A stretch of DNA of 64,000 nucleotides from Pseudomonas asiatica (GTDB lineage Bacteria > Pseudomonadota > Gammaproteobacteria > Pseudomonadales > Pseudomonadaceae): NCBI RefSeq assembly GCF_009932335.1, contig NZ_BLJF01000002.1, positions 620,001 to 684,000 of the forward strand, written 5' to 3'. Position 1 is the first letter of the stretch. Each line of letters begins with the position of its first letter. The position numbers were made by a program, and so were the translations under genes. Of the stretch, positions 10,648-18,565 are shown one piece after another. The notes under the pieces were generated by a model. The model saw nothing but the letters and a program-made list of their open reading frames with translations. It had not been told where the DNA came from and ran no database searches.

Positions 10648-11099
10648 GTGACTCGATCAGCTTCCGCCGGATGACCGAGGCGGATCTGGATGCCGTACTT
10701 AAGATCGAATATGCCGCGTTCAGTCATCCCTGGACTCGAGGGATCTTTCAGGATGCGCTCAAATCGTATGAAGTCTGGCTGATGTTCGACGGCCAGCAGC
10801 AGGTGGGCCATGGCGTGATCAACGTGATCATCGACGAGGCCCACCTGCTCAACATCACCGTCAAGCCGGAAAACCAGGGCCGCGGCCTGGGCCTGCGCCT
10901 GCTCGAGCACCTAATGGCCCGGGCCTACCAGCTCAATGGCCGCGAGTGCTTCCTGGAAGTGCGTGCCAGCAACCAGTCGGCCTATCGTTTGTACGAACGC
11001 TATGGTTTCAACGAAATCGGCCGCCGCCGCGACTATTACCCGGTTGCCGGCGGCCGTGAAGACGCCTTGGTGATGGCCTGCACCCTGCTCGAAGATTGA
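10644..11099 (+). CDS. rimI: Ribosomal protein S18-alanine N-acetyltransferase
   Basis: GNAT acetyltransferase of 151 residues that acetylates the N-terminal alanine of S18. It shows RRMTEADLDAVLKIEYAAFSHPW at the N-terminus, the acetyl-CoA-binding loop KPENQGRGLGLRLLEHL (Q/RxxGxG/A), and the family block FLEVRASNQSAYRLYERYGFNEIGRRRDYY followed by EDALVMACTL. The start overlaps the previous gene by 4 bases. Confidence 0.94.
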   Translation: MSDSISFRRMTEADLDAVLKIEYAAFSHPWTRGIFQDALKSYEVWLMFDGQQQVGHGVINVIIDEAHLLNITVKPENQGRGLGLRLLEHLMARAYQLNGRECFLEVRASNQSAYRLYERYGFNEIGRRRDYYPVAGGREDALVMACTLLED

Positions 11100-11115
11100 G
11101 CAGGGCGGGCTTCAA

Positions 11116-12273
11116 TCACAGGTCCTGTGGCTGAGCCTCCATCGGCTTGGCCAGGTCGCGCAGGCTTCTGGTCACGCTGCCGGTATTGCATTTTGCCGCC
11201 GCCTGCTCCGGCGTGTACTTGCGAATGGTGCGGAAGAACAGCTCGCAGGTCTGTTTCTTCTGTGTAACCTGCCACTTGGTCGAGCAGGCATCCAGCGTCA
11301 GCTTGGCATCGGCCCGTTGATTGCGCCCCATCCCTGCCTGCCAGCAGGCTGCCGTCAGGTCCTGCCCCATCATTTTCAAGCCGGCAGCATCAGCTGCATC
11401 CTGGTTGCCGCCGTGGCTGTCCTTGTCTGCCGCATACCAGATGGCACTAGGGTGGTTGGCACCCAGTACCGGTACCTTGGCACCTGCCTGCGGGCTGATA
11501 CTGACCAGGCCCAGCACATTAACCTGCGGCCCGTACTGCTGCTGGATCCAGCTGCGTACCGGCGCGCCGAATGCCACCATCGGCAGAGGCCTGGCGGGGT
11601 TTTGCAGGGTCATCTCGCTGACCATGCGCACCTGGTAGTCCTTGAAGTAGCTGTAGGTTTCCTTCAGCGTTTCACCCGCGCTGGCGGGTGCGGCGATGGG
11701 AGCGATATCGATGATGGTCTGGTAGGCCGGGGTCTGGCTGGCGTCGACGCCGTTGAATGTCAACAGCTCAGCCCAGCGGTCGGTGGTGTTGGAGCGCAGG
11801 TAGTCCTGGGCCTGGGTCAGCGAGTAGTCCGGCGGGAAGTGCAGCAGTTCGATGCTGCGGCGGTTCTGCAGGGCCATGCCCAGCGGCAGGAACAGATACC
11901 AGTCGTAGGACCATTTGCCGTCCTCGTTCAGCCGGGTGGCCGCCTGATAGGCCAGTTCACCGCTGTCGAGCAGCTTGCGCAGGGGTTTTGCATAGTTGGC
12001 GGGTACGCCACTGATGTTTGCGTGCAGGCGATCGTTGTCGCGGCTTACATGCACCTGGGCCGCGGCATGGCCGTCGCGGCGTACGCTCTGTGTCAGATAG
12101 TGTTCTACGGTTTGCTCCAGGGTCCAGTCGCGATAACAGATCACGTGGCAGTTGTTGGGGAAGGCGAAAAGGCGGGTGACGCGCTGGGCGTCGCCCAGGT
12201 CGATTCGCGCATCGGCGGCTGCAAGGCCGCTGAAGGCCAGGGCGGCAAGGCTCGGTAATGCCATCTTGTGCAT
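11116..12273 (-). CDS. Secreted protein of unknown function
   Basis: 385 residues, ATG at 12273 with AAGGAGTTAAGC in front. The signal peptide MHKMALPSLAALAFSGLAAADA is clear. The mature protein has six or seven cysteines (NNCHVICYRDW near the N-terminus, then AACWQAG, DACSTKW, QTCELFF, AAKCNTG), suggesting disulfides in the periplasm. I do not recognise a family. It is divergent from a small M15-like peptidase gene, with 67 bases between the starts, so the two may share a regulatory region. Being a cell-wall or envelope protein is only a guess from that context. Confidence 0.8.
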   Translation of the reverse strand: MHKMALPSLAALAFSGLAAADARIDLGDAQRVTRLFAFPNNCHVICYRDWTLEQTVEHYLTQSVRRDGHAAAQVHVSRDNDRLHANISGVPANYAKPLRKLLDSGELAYQAATRLNEDGKWSYDWYLFLPLGMALQNRRSIELLHFPPDYSLTQAQDYLRSNTTDRWAELLTFNGVDASQTPAYQTIIDIAPIAAPASAGETLKETYSYFKDYQVRMVSEMTLQNPARPLPMVAFGAPVRSWIQQQYGPQVNVLGLVSISPQAGAKVPVLGANHPSAIWYAADKDSHGGNQDAADAAGLKMMGQDLTAACWQAGMGRNQRADAKLTLDACSTKWQVTQKKQTCELFFRTIRKYTPEQAAAKCNTGSVTRSLRDLAKPMEAQPQDL

Positions 12274-12340
12274 GCTTAACTCCTTGTTGGGCGCAGCCGT
12301 ATTCGGCAGCGTGGCACATACTGTGGCAAGGGGAGCAGGG

Positions 12341-12922
12341 ATGAAAAGGGCTGGATGGCTGCCGCTGGTGCTGGGCATGTTGGGTGCAGGAGCGCAGGCC
12401 GATGAGCGTGATATCTGGTTGTTCGCGCAATGGGCCGGGGACCATCAGACACGGCCATTTCGCGAGATGCTTGTGGATGCCCGTCTTTATGGCGTGGTGC
12501 CGATCCATCAGCTGCTGCGTTCGGCTTCGGACTGGAAGCTGTGCCACGCGTCCCCCTTCGCCGTGCCGCCCGCCAGCAACTGGCCGGCAGTGCGCTCGAC
12601 GCTCTCGCTGATAAAGACGCTTCATGACCAGGGCATCCTGCGTCAGTTCGAGGTGGTTTCAGCCTATCGAGCCCCGCGCCTGAATGCCTGCGCCGGCGGG
12701 GCGGCCAACAGCGCCCATGCCCGGGCGTTCGCTGTCGATATCCTGCTGCCCGACTGGGCGGACCCCAACCCGCTGTGCCGGTTCTGGCAGCAATACGGCC
12801 AGGCCTGGAACATGGGCCTGGGGCGCTACCCCTCCGGGCGTATTCATGTGGATACCGCGGGTTACCGTACCTGGGGTGGTGACGGCCGTGCGGGTTCGTC
12901 GTTCTGTATCAAGCCCAGATGA
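12341..12922 (+). CDS. M15-type D-Ala-D-Ala carboxypeptidase-like protein, exported
   Basis: 193 residues starting at ATG 12341 after AAGGGGAGCAGGG, with a signal peptide (MKRAGWLPLVLGMLGAGAQA). The C-terminal half carries the M15 zinc-site pattern: SAYRAP, NSAHARAFAVDI (His and Asp ligands) and GRIHVDTAGYRTWGG (second His). This points to a periplasmic peptidoglycan endopeptidase or carboxypeptidase of the DUF882/M15 group. The 3' end overlaps the convergent LysR gene by 61 bases. Confidence 0.8.
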   Translation: MKRAGWLPLVLGMLGAGAQADERDIWLFAQWAGDHQTRPFREMLVDARLYGVVPIHQLLRSASDWKLCHASPFAVPPASNWPAVRSTLSLIKTLHDQGILRQFEVVSAYRAPRLNACAGGAANSAHARAFAVDILLPDWADPNPLCRFWQQYGQAWNMGLGRYPSGRIHVDTAGYRTWGGDGRAGSSFCIKPR

Positions 12923-13779
12923 GCCAGGCAGCTCCGGCATTCGCCCATCACCCACGTGGCGAAGCGCTGGCGCTTGCCGTCGTCTTCCAGCGGCAGGGGG
13001 CTGAGCAGGAGGTAGGCCGAGCCGTCACGCACGAAGCCGAACGGTGCCTGCAACTGCCCATTGTCGAGTTCGTCGCGCACCATGAGGGCTGAGGCCATGG
13101 CCAGGCCCAAGCCGGCGCTGGCGGCCTGAATCGACAGGTAAAAGTGCTGGTAGTCGCTGCGCTCGGTGTGCCGGACCTGTTGGCCGCTCAGGCGCAGCCA
13201 GTTGGGCCAGGCGCCGGGGCGGGTGGCGCTGTGCAGCAAGCGCTGGCCTTCGAGTTGGAGGGGGGCGGTGGGGTGGCAGACCGGGCCGATCCATTCGTCG
13301 CAGATCTTCTGGTTGTACAGCTGTTTGTCCCAGTGGAAGTCATCGCGGCGAATTGCCAGGTCGACACCACTACGTGCGAAGTCCAATGGCCCGCCAGCGG
13401 CCACCAGGTGCAACTGCAGGTCGGGATGGGCGGCGTGGAAGCGGGGCAGGCGCGGGATCAGCCAGCGCATGGCGATGGTCGGCTCGCACGACAGCACCAG
13501 TACGTTGTCGCGGGCCTGTTGTTGCAAACGCTGCACGGCACCTTCGAGCTGCTCGAAGATCGCCTGGGTAGTGCCCTGCAAGGCACGGCCGGCAGGGGTG
13601 AGGAAAATGGCCCGGTTGCGGCGCTCGAACAACTCCACACCAAGGCTTTCTTCAAGCAGACGCACCTGGCGGCTGACTGCGCCATGGGTGACATGCAGGT
13701 GCTCGGCGGCGCGCACGAAGCTCTCGGTCTGGGCGGCTATGTCGAAGTAGCGGAAGGCGTTGAGTGGCGGCAGTTTCAT
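12862..13779 (-). CDS. LysR family transcriptional regulator
   Basis: 305 residues from MKLPPLNAFRYFDIAAQ. The N-terminal winged HTH is typical (SFVRAAEHLHVTHGAVSRQVRLLEESLGVELFERRNR), followed by a LysR substrate-binding domain. The GcvA-like sequence (PLNALRYFDIAA start) suggests the GcvA/AmpR subgroup. It is divergent from a LysE-family exporter and probably controls it; the effector is unknown. Its last 61 bases overlap the convergent peptidase gene. Confidence 0.92.
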   Translation of the reverse strand: MKLPPLNAFRYFDIAAQTESFVRAAEHLHVTHGAVSRQVRLLEESLGVELFERRNRAIFLTPAGRALQGTTQAIFEQLEGAVQRLQQQARDNVLVLSCEPTIAMRWLIPRLPRFHAAHPDLQLHLVAAGGPLDFARSGVDLAIRRDDFHWDKQLYNQKICDEWIGPVCHPTAPLQLEGQRLLHSATRPGAWPNWLRLSGQQVRHTERSDYQHFYLSIQAASAGLGLAMASALMVRDELDNGQLQAPFGFVRDGSAYLLLSPLPLEDDGKRQRFATWVMGECRSCLAHLGLIQNDEPARPSPPQVR

Positions 13780-13796
13780 GGCATTCCTGTTTGTCT

Positions 13797-13884
13797 GTGC
13801 CGGCCTCTCGCGGGTAAACCCGCACACAGGCGATGCGCCGCCCCTGTAGGAGCGGGTTTACCCGCGAAGAGGCCGACACAGGCG
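13797..13884. repeat. REP pair in the LysR/LysE gap
   Basis: Inverted copies of GCGGGTAAACCCGC-type REP with flanking GCCGGCCTC / GAGGCCGACACAGGC. It sits upstream of the LysR gene and leaves about 120 bases for the divergent promoters. Confidence 0.85.
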
Positions 13885-14004
13885 CTAGATATCTGTGAGG
13901 AAAGCTATCAGATTTACCTCACTATAAATCGATTTTTGCTGGGCTATAAGCTCTCGATAATGACCTGGTCTGTGCATTTCCATCGTCTATCGAGAGCCAC
14001 CAGC

Positions 14005-14619
14005 ATGACCGAACTCATTGCCGTCGCCCTGTTCACCCTGCTCGCCGTCATCAGCCCCGGTGCCGACTTCGCCATGGTCACCCGCAGCAGTTATGCACAG
14101 GGCCGCAAGGCCGGGCTGGCTGCCGCCGTGGGCATTGCCCTGGGAGTGCAGGTGCACGTCCTGTACACGGTGCTGGGCATCGCGGTGATCATCAGCCAGA
14201 GCCCGACCCTGTTCCTGGGCATGAAAGTGCTGGGCGCGGGCTACCTGGTCTACCTGGGTTTCCAGTCGCTGACCAACACCCGGCGTATCAGCCTCGACGG
14301 GGTTGCCGCAACCGCAGCCAGCGTAACGCAGGCCCTGCGCACGGGCTTTCTGACCAACGCCCTCAACCCCAAGACCATGCTGTTCGTGATCAGTGCGTTC
14401 ACCCAGGTGGTGCAGCCTGGCAGCTCGCTGGCGCTGGATTTTGCCTACGGCGCTTTCATGTCCGTTGCCCACTGGCTGTGGTTCAGCCTGGTGGCGGTGT
14501 TCTTCTCCAGCGCGGCATTGCGCAAGGCGATGATCGAGCGGCAAAGGCTGGTGGACCGGGTAATCGGCCTGGCGCTGATCGGGTTGGGCCTGGCCGTGGC
14601 GGTGACCGGAATGCGTTGA
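14005..14619 (+). CDS. LysE/RhtB family amino-acid exporter
   Basis: 204 residues with about six transmembrane segments. The N-terminal signature is LIAVALFTLLAVISPGADFAMVTRSSYAQGRKAGLAAAVGIALG, as in RhtB/LysE exporters, and the GFLTNALNPKTMLFV loop is the family's second conserved block. An inner-membrane efflux carrier for an amino acid or homoserine-like compound is expected; the substrate cannot be read. It is divergent from a LysR regulator that likely controls it. Confidence 0.92.
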   Translation: MTELIAVALFTLLAVISPGADFAMVTRSSYAQGRKAGLAAAVGIALGVQVHVLYTVLGIAVIISQSPTLFLGMKVLGAGYLVYLGFQSLTNTRRISLDGVAATAASVTQALRTGFLTNALNPKTMLFVISAFTQVVQPGSSLALDFAYGAFMSVAHWLWFSLVAVFFSSAALRKAMIERQRLVDRVIGLALIGLGLAVAVTGMR

Positions 14620-14685
14620 GGTGGCAATTGCATGCCCTGTGCGGGAAGGGTGCAGGCCTGTGGTAATTTTCCGCAGACAAAGAAA

Positions 14686-14711
14686 AAGGGCTTACCTTGC
14701 GGTAAGCCCTT
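14686..14711 (-). terminator. Terminator downstream of tRNA-Met
   Basis: Reading leftward: AAGGGCTTACC (14711-14701), loop GCAA, GGTAAGCCCTT (14696-14686), then TTTCTTT. A perfect 11-bp stem starting 10 bases after the tRNA 3' end. Confidence 0.9.
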
Positions 14712-14720
14712 CGTCTTGTT

Positions 14721-14797
14721 TGGTGGCTACACAGGGACTTGAACCCCGGACCCCAGCATTATGAATGCTATGCTCTAACCAACTGAGCTATGTAGCC
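14721..14797 (-). tRNA. tRNA-Met(CAU), elongator
   Basis: On the minus strand a 77-base cloverleaf: acceptor GGCTACA/TGTAGCC, D-arm AGCTCAGTTGGTTAGAGC, anticodon arm AGCATTCATAATGCT with anticodon CAU, T-arm GGGGTTCAAGTCCCT, and an encoded CCA end. The A-U-closed acceptor with a regular first pair (G-C) marks an elongator rather than an initiator tRNA. Confidence 0.96.
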
Positions 14798-14873
14798 GAT
14801 GGCGCGCATTATTCTCTTGAACGGCCCCCCTGTCAACACTCATTTCAAAAAAAATTTGCACGCTTTCAAAAAC

Positions 14874-15470
14874 TTAGCGGCCAGGCCCGGGTTCTGCCTT
14901 GCCCAACGGCATGTCACCGGCTTTCATCTGCCCGCTGCGCCAGCCATCGGCGGCTTTGAGGTCGGCTTTCCGTACCGGGCCGATATGCGCGCCATCGAAG
15001 GTTACCCGCTCACCCATCGATACCATGCGCTGTTCGCTGCCTTGGATAACCATGGCCTTGCCACTGAGTACCACCAGTTCGTCATGGCCTGCATGGCGGG
15101 CGACCTGCAGGCGGGTACCGAACACCTGGATGCGCGCGTCGCCCACTGCTATTTCCATGGCCCTGCCGTCGAGCATCACTTCCAGGTATACCCGGCCCTG
15201 CACCAGGTGCAGTTGGCGCGTGCGGCCACGCAGGTCGGCGTTCATCGCACTGGCGCTGCCCAGGTGCAGGGTGGTGCCATCGGCCAGGCGGATGCTGCGG
15301 CGCTCACCTGCATCGGTATGCAATTCGCTGCCCAGGCGCTGTATCAGCGGCCAGTACAGGTAGGCGGTAGCGGCCAGCCCCAGGAGGAACAATAGCGCCA
15401 GCCATTTGCCCAGATGGCTGCGGTGCGCGTTGATCTGCCGTGGACGGACGCGAACGGGCATTGGGCTCAT
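14874..15470 (-). CDS. Shortened FecR-like membrane anti-sigma factor
   Basis: 198 residues from MSPMPVRVRPRQ. One transmembrane helix (WLALLFLLGLAATAYLYW, about 23-40) is followed by a FecR domain (HTDAGERRSIRLADGTTLHLGSASAM, GRVYLEV, VFGTRLQVARH, VVLSGKAMV). Full FecR proteins are about 320 residues, with an N-terminal sigma-binding domain before the helix and a C-terminal domain that contacts the TonB-dependent receptor. Both are missing: the protein stops at DMPLGKAEPGPGR, next to the tRNA. No FecI-type sigma gene or receptor is adjacent. It is either a degenerate remnant or a short variant. A probable Fur box lies upstream. Confidence 0.75.
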   Translation of the reverse strand: MSPMPVRVRPRQINAHRSHLGKWLALLFLLGLAATAYLYWPLIQRLGSELHTDAGERRSIRLADGTTLHLGSASAMNADLRGRTRQLHLVQGRVYLEVMLDGRAMEIAVGDARIQVFGTRLQVARHAGHDELVVLSGKAMVIQGSEQRMVSMGERVTFDGAHIGPVRKADLKAADGWRSGQMKAGDMPLGKAEPGPGR

Positions 15471-15539
15471 GGGGTTGGTGTGCTCGCGATTAGGGCCGTT
15501 TCGCCCAACGATGACGGGTATTTGGCCAAGGATGCTAAT

Positions 15540-15558
15540 TATATTGATAACCATTTTC
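15540..15558. promoter_or_regulatory. Probable Fur box between fecR-like and MFS genes
   Basis: TATATTGATAACCATTTTC matches the 19-base GATAATGATAATCATTATC consensus at 15 of 19 positions by eye. It sits in the divergent gap, 70 bases from the fecR-like start and 94 bases from the MFS start, so iron could control either or both. Confidence 0.65.
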
Positions 15559-15651
15559 AAGTGTGTCGCGGACAAAGGAAATAAAAGGTAGCTATGTATC
15601 TATTTGTTTTCCGATAATCGGATCCCAAACTACGGACGGAGATTCAGGCCC

Positions 15652-16866
15652 ATGGCTATCAGTAGCGCCTCCACGGCGCCCACCAGTGCAGCGGCGAGCC
15701 AAGCCACGCCGCTGGTGATGCGCATAATCGGTTTCTGCGCCCTGGCGCACCTGATCAATGACCTGATCCAGTCTGTGCTGCCGGCGATCTACCCGATGCT
15801 CAAGGCCAACTACGACCTGAGTTTCGCCCAGATCGGCATGATCACCCTGACGTTCCAGATCACCGCCTCGCTGCTGCAGCCTTGGGTCGGTTTCTTTACC
15901 GATCGCCGACCGGCACCGAACCTGCTGCCACTGGGCACCCTGTGTACCCTGGTGGGTATCGTGATGCTGGCCTTCGTCGGCAGCTTCCCGATGATTCTGC
16001 TGGCCTCGGCCCTGGTGGGTATCGGCTCGTCGACCTTCCACCCGGAAACCTCGCGTATTGCGCGCCTGGCATCGGGCGGGCGCTTCGGCCTGGCCCAGTC
16101 GACCTTCCAGGTCGGTGGCAACACCGGGTCGGCTTTGGGGCCGCTGCTGGCGGCAGCCATTGTCATTCCGTTCGGCCAGAGCCACGTGGCCTGGTTCGGC
16201 CTGGCTGCGCTGTTCTTTCTCGGCGTCACCCTGATGCTGCGTGGCTGGTACAAGGAGCACCTCAACCAGGCCAAGGCGCGCAAGGCTGTGCAGGCGACCC
16301 ACGGCATTTCCCGCGGGCGGGTGGTGGCGGCGCTGATCGTGCTGGGCCTGCTGGTGTTCTCCAAGTACTTCTACATGGCCAGCTTTACCAGCTATTTCAC
16401 CTTCTACCTGATCGAGAAGTTCGATGTGTCGGTGGCCAGCTCGCAGCTGCACCTGTTCCTGTTCCTTGGTGCGGTGGCGGCGGGTACCTTCTTTGGCGGG
16501 CCGATCGGTGACCGCATCGGGCGCAAGGCCGTGATCTGGTTTTCGATCCTTGGCGTGGCGCCGTTCACTCTGGTGCTGCCGTATACCGATCTGTTCTGGA
16601 CCACCGTGTTGAGCGTGGTGATCGGCTTTATCCTGGCTTCGGCGTTTTCCGCGATCGTGGTGTATGCGCAGGAGCTGGTACCGGGCAGCGTGGGCATGAT
16701 TGCCGGGATCTTCTTCGGGTTGATGTTCGGCTTTGGTGGCATCGGTGCGGCCTTGCTCGGGTATGTGGCGGACCTGCGTGGCATCGAGTACGTGTACGAG
16801 GTGTGTTCGTTCCTGCCTTTGTTCGGGTTGCTGGCGGTGTTCTTGCCAAGTACCGGTAAGCGCTGA
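15652..16866 (+). CDS. MFS transporter, fosmidomycin-resistance (Fsr) type
   Basis: 404 residues with 12 predicted membrane helices. It carries the Fsr-type N-terminus (ALAHLINDLIQSVLPAIYPMLKANYDLSFAQIGMI), the STFHPETSRIA block and the central GPIGDRIGRKAVIW loop. It probably exports drugs or metabolites by proton antiport across the inner membrane. The start at 15652 is preceded by CGGAGATTCAGGCCC; 16 further codons upstream are open but lack an RBS. The Fur box upstream suggests induction in low iron, which would be unusual for plain Fsr and may point to a siderophore-related role. Confidence 0.88.
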   Translation: MAISSASTAPTSAAASQATPLVMRIIGFCALAHLINDLIQSVLPAIYPMLKANYDLSFAQIGMITLTFQITASLLQPWVGFFTDRRPAPNLLPLGTLCTLVGIVMLAFVGSFPMILLASALVGIGSSTFHPETSRIARLASGGRFGLAQSTFQVGGNTGSALGPLLAAAIVIPFGQSHVAWFGLAALFFLGVTLMLRGWYKEHLNQAKARKAVQATHGISRGRVVAALIVLGLLVFSKYFYMASFTSYFTFYLIEKFDVSVASSQLHLFLFLGAVAAGTFFGGPIGDRIGRKAVIWFSILGVAPFTLVLPYTDLFWTTVLSVVIGFILASAFSAIVVYAQELVPGSVGMIAGIFFGLMFGFGGIGAALLGYVADLRGIEYVYEVCSFLPLFGLLAVFLPSTGKR

Positions 16867-16880
16867 AAGATGCACAGAAC

Positions 16881-16976
16881 CTGTAGGAGCAGCCTTGTGC
16901 TGCGAAGAGGCCATTACTGCCGAAGACAATTTGTTGTCTTGCCGGCCTCTTCGCAGCACAAGGCTGCTCCTACAAG
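16881..16976. repeat. REP pair (GCAGCACAAGGC type)
   Basis: TGTAGGAGCAGCCTTGTGCTGCGAAGAGGCC and its near-perfect inverse 40 bases later. It lies downstream of the Fsr-type MFS gene. Same REP class as at 4636-4746. Confidence 0.88.
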
Positions 16977-17023
16977 GGCCCGCGCAGGTCTGGAGAGCAT
17001 GCAAGGCGGTTGCTCTCCGAAAT

Positions 17024-17053
17024 TTGACGACTTGACCACCCTTGGCCTAGAGT
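17024..17053 (+). promoter_or_regulatory. Candidate sigma-70 promoter of the second MFS gene
   Basis: TTGACG (17024-17029), 18 bases, TAGAGT (17048-17053). It would start a leader of about 250 bases before the MFS gene at 17313. The region 16867-17312 otherwise holds the REP pair and a possible leader peptide. Confidence 0.5.
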
Positions 17054-17091
17054 CCGCCCTTTCTTCAACCACCTGCGTAGTAGTCAAAGCA

Positions 17092-17229
17092 ATGTGCCGT
17101 ACCCAGTCCCTGCCAAACGCCCGCCAGCCTGCCTTCCAGGCCCTGCGTCGTGCGTGGCCGAGCGACACGGTGCTCAAGCGTCGCCGCAGCGTGCTTTTTG
17201 CCTTCACCTTCTCGCCACACCTCGCCTGA
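17092..17229 (+). CDS. Possible 45-residue leader peptide
   Basis: An open frame of 45 codons lying in the 250-base leader between a likely promoter and the MFS start. The peptide is basic (RRAW, KRRRS) with a hydrophobic end (VLFAFTFSPHLA). No good RBS is visible (only AAAGCA before the ATG). It might be a regulatory upstream frame or chance; I do not recognise it. Confidence 0.25.
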   Translation: MCRTQSLPNARQPAFQALRRAWPSDTVLKRRRSVLFAFTFSPHLA

Positions 17230-17312
17230 ACTGATCTGCGCTTTCGCGTCGCTCGCCGCCCTGGCGTGCGCGCCTGTGTCTGCACGTCTTTTCGGTTTGC
17301 AAGGAGTGGTAC

Positions 17313-18491
17313 ATGAACATGCGTTTGCTGGCGGGCCTGTTGTTCGCCGTTTCGGTCGTGGGTTTCAGTTTGGGGGCCAGCCTGCCGCTGGTGTCGTTGC
17401 GCCTGCATGAAGCCGGTGCGAGCACCCTGGAAATCGGCATCATCTCGGCCATCCCCGCTGCGGGCATGATGCTCTCGGCGTTCCTGGTCGACGCCTGCTG
17501 TCGCCACCTGACCCGGCGCACCACCTACCTGCTGTGCTTCAGCCTGTGCACGCTCAGCATTGCCTTGCTCGAGTCGGCGTTCGGTTCGCTGTGGCAGCTG
17601 GCGCTGTTGCGCCTGGGCCTGGGGCTGGGCATGGGTATCGCCATCATCCTCGGCGAGTCGTGGGTCAACGAACTGTGCCCGGAGCACAACCGCGGCAAGA
17701 TCATGGCCCTGTACGCCACCAGCTTTACCGGCTTCCAGGTGCTCGGCCCGGCCATGCTGGCGGTGCTGGGCGCCGACAGCCCGTGGATCACCGGTGTGGT
17801 CACCGCCTGCTATGGCCTGGCGCTGCTGTGCATCGTGCTGACCGTACCCAACGACCATGTGGAACATGAAGAAGGTGAAAAGAGCTTCGGCCTGGCCGGC
17901 TTCTTCCGTGTGGCGCCGGCGTTATGCGTGGCGGTGCTGTTCTTCTCGTTCTTCGATGCCGTGGTGCTGTCGCTGCTGCCGGTGTATGCCACCAGCCATG
18001 GCTTTGCCGTGGGCGTGGCGGCGCTGATGGTGACCGTCGTGTTTGCCGGTGACATGTTGTTCCAGTTGCCGCTTGGCTGGTTGGCCGACCGGGTGGAGCG
18101 CACCGGGCTGCACCTGGTATGCGGGCTGCTGGCGATGGCGATCGGTATCGGCCTGCCCTGGCTGCTGAACCTGACCTGGTTGCTATGGCCGCTGCTGGTG
18201 CTGCTGGGCGCCGTGGCAGGCGGCATCTATACCCTGGCGCTGGTACTGATCGGGCAGCGCTTCAAGGGGCAGGACCTGGTTACCGCCAATGCCAGCGTGG
18301 GCTTGCTGTGGGGTGTGGGTAGCCTGGTCGGGCCGCTGGTCAGCGGTGCGGCGATGGATGTGGCGCCGCATGGTCTGCCCATCGCGCTGGCGCTGATGGC
18401 CGGGTTGTTCGTGTGCTTTGCCCGGCAGTCTTACCGGCGCACGGTGCGGTTGCGGGGCGATGGTGCCGAGCAATACCCTGCCAGGAATTAG
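17313..18491 (+). CDS. MFS transporter (YcaD-like)
   Basis: 392 residues, 12 membrane helices, ATG at 17313 behind AAGGAGTGGTAC. The N-terminus MNMRLLAGLLFAVSVVGFSLGASLPLVSLRL and the ILGESWVNELCPEHNRGKIMALYATSF segment are those of the MFS subgroup containing E. coli YcaD. PLGWLADRVERTGL is the loop motif. It is an inner-membrane transporter of unknown substrate, with no partner genes; the next gene is a DNA-repair glycosylase. Confidence 0.88.
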   Translation: MNMRLLAGLLFAVSVVGFSLGASLPLVSLRLHEAGASTLEIGIISAIPAAGMMLSAFLVDACCRHLTRRTTYLLCFSLCTLSIALLESAFGSLWQLALLRLGLGLGMGIAIILGESWVNELCPEHNRGKIMALYATSFTGFQVLGPAMLAVLGADSPWITGVVTACYGLALLCIVLTVPNDHVEHEEGEKSFGLAGFFRVAPALCVAVLFFSFFDAVVLSLLPVYATSHGFAVGVAALMVTVVFAGDMLFQLPLGWLADRVERTGLHLVCGLLAMAIGIGLPWLLNLTWLLWPLLVLLGAVAGGIYTLALVLIGQRFKGQDLVTANASVGLLWGVGSLVGPLVSGAAMDVAPHGLPIALALMAGLFVCFARQSYRRTVRLRGDGAEQYPARN

Positions 18492-18565
18492 CCGCGCAAG
18501 AATCGGCGTTTGTCCGATGAACGGCTGCGTTAAGCTGGGCCTGCAATCGACCCGTTGGAGGTGCC

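Noticed and set aside
15471-15575. Longer start of the FecR-like protein at 15575
   Set aside because: It would place the Fur box inside the coding region and does not add the usual N-terminal FecR domain.
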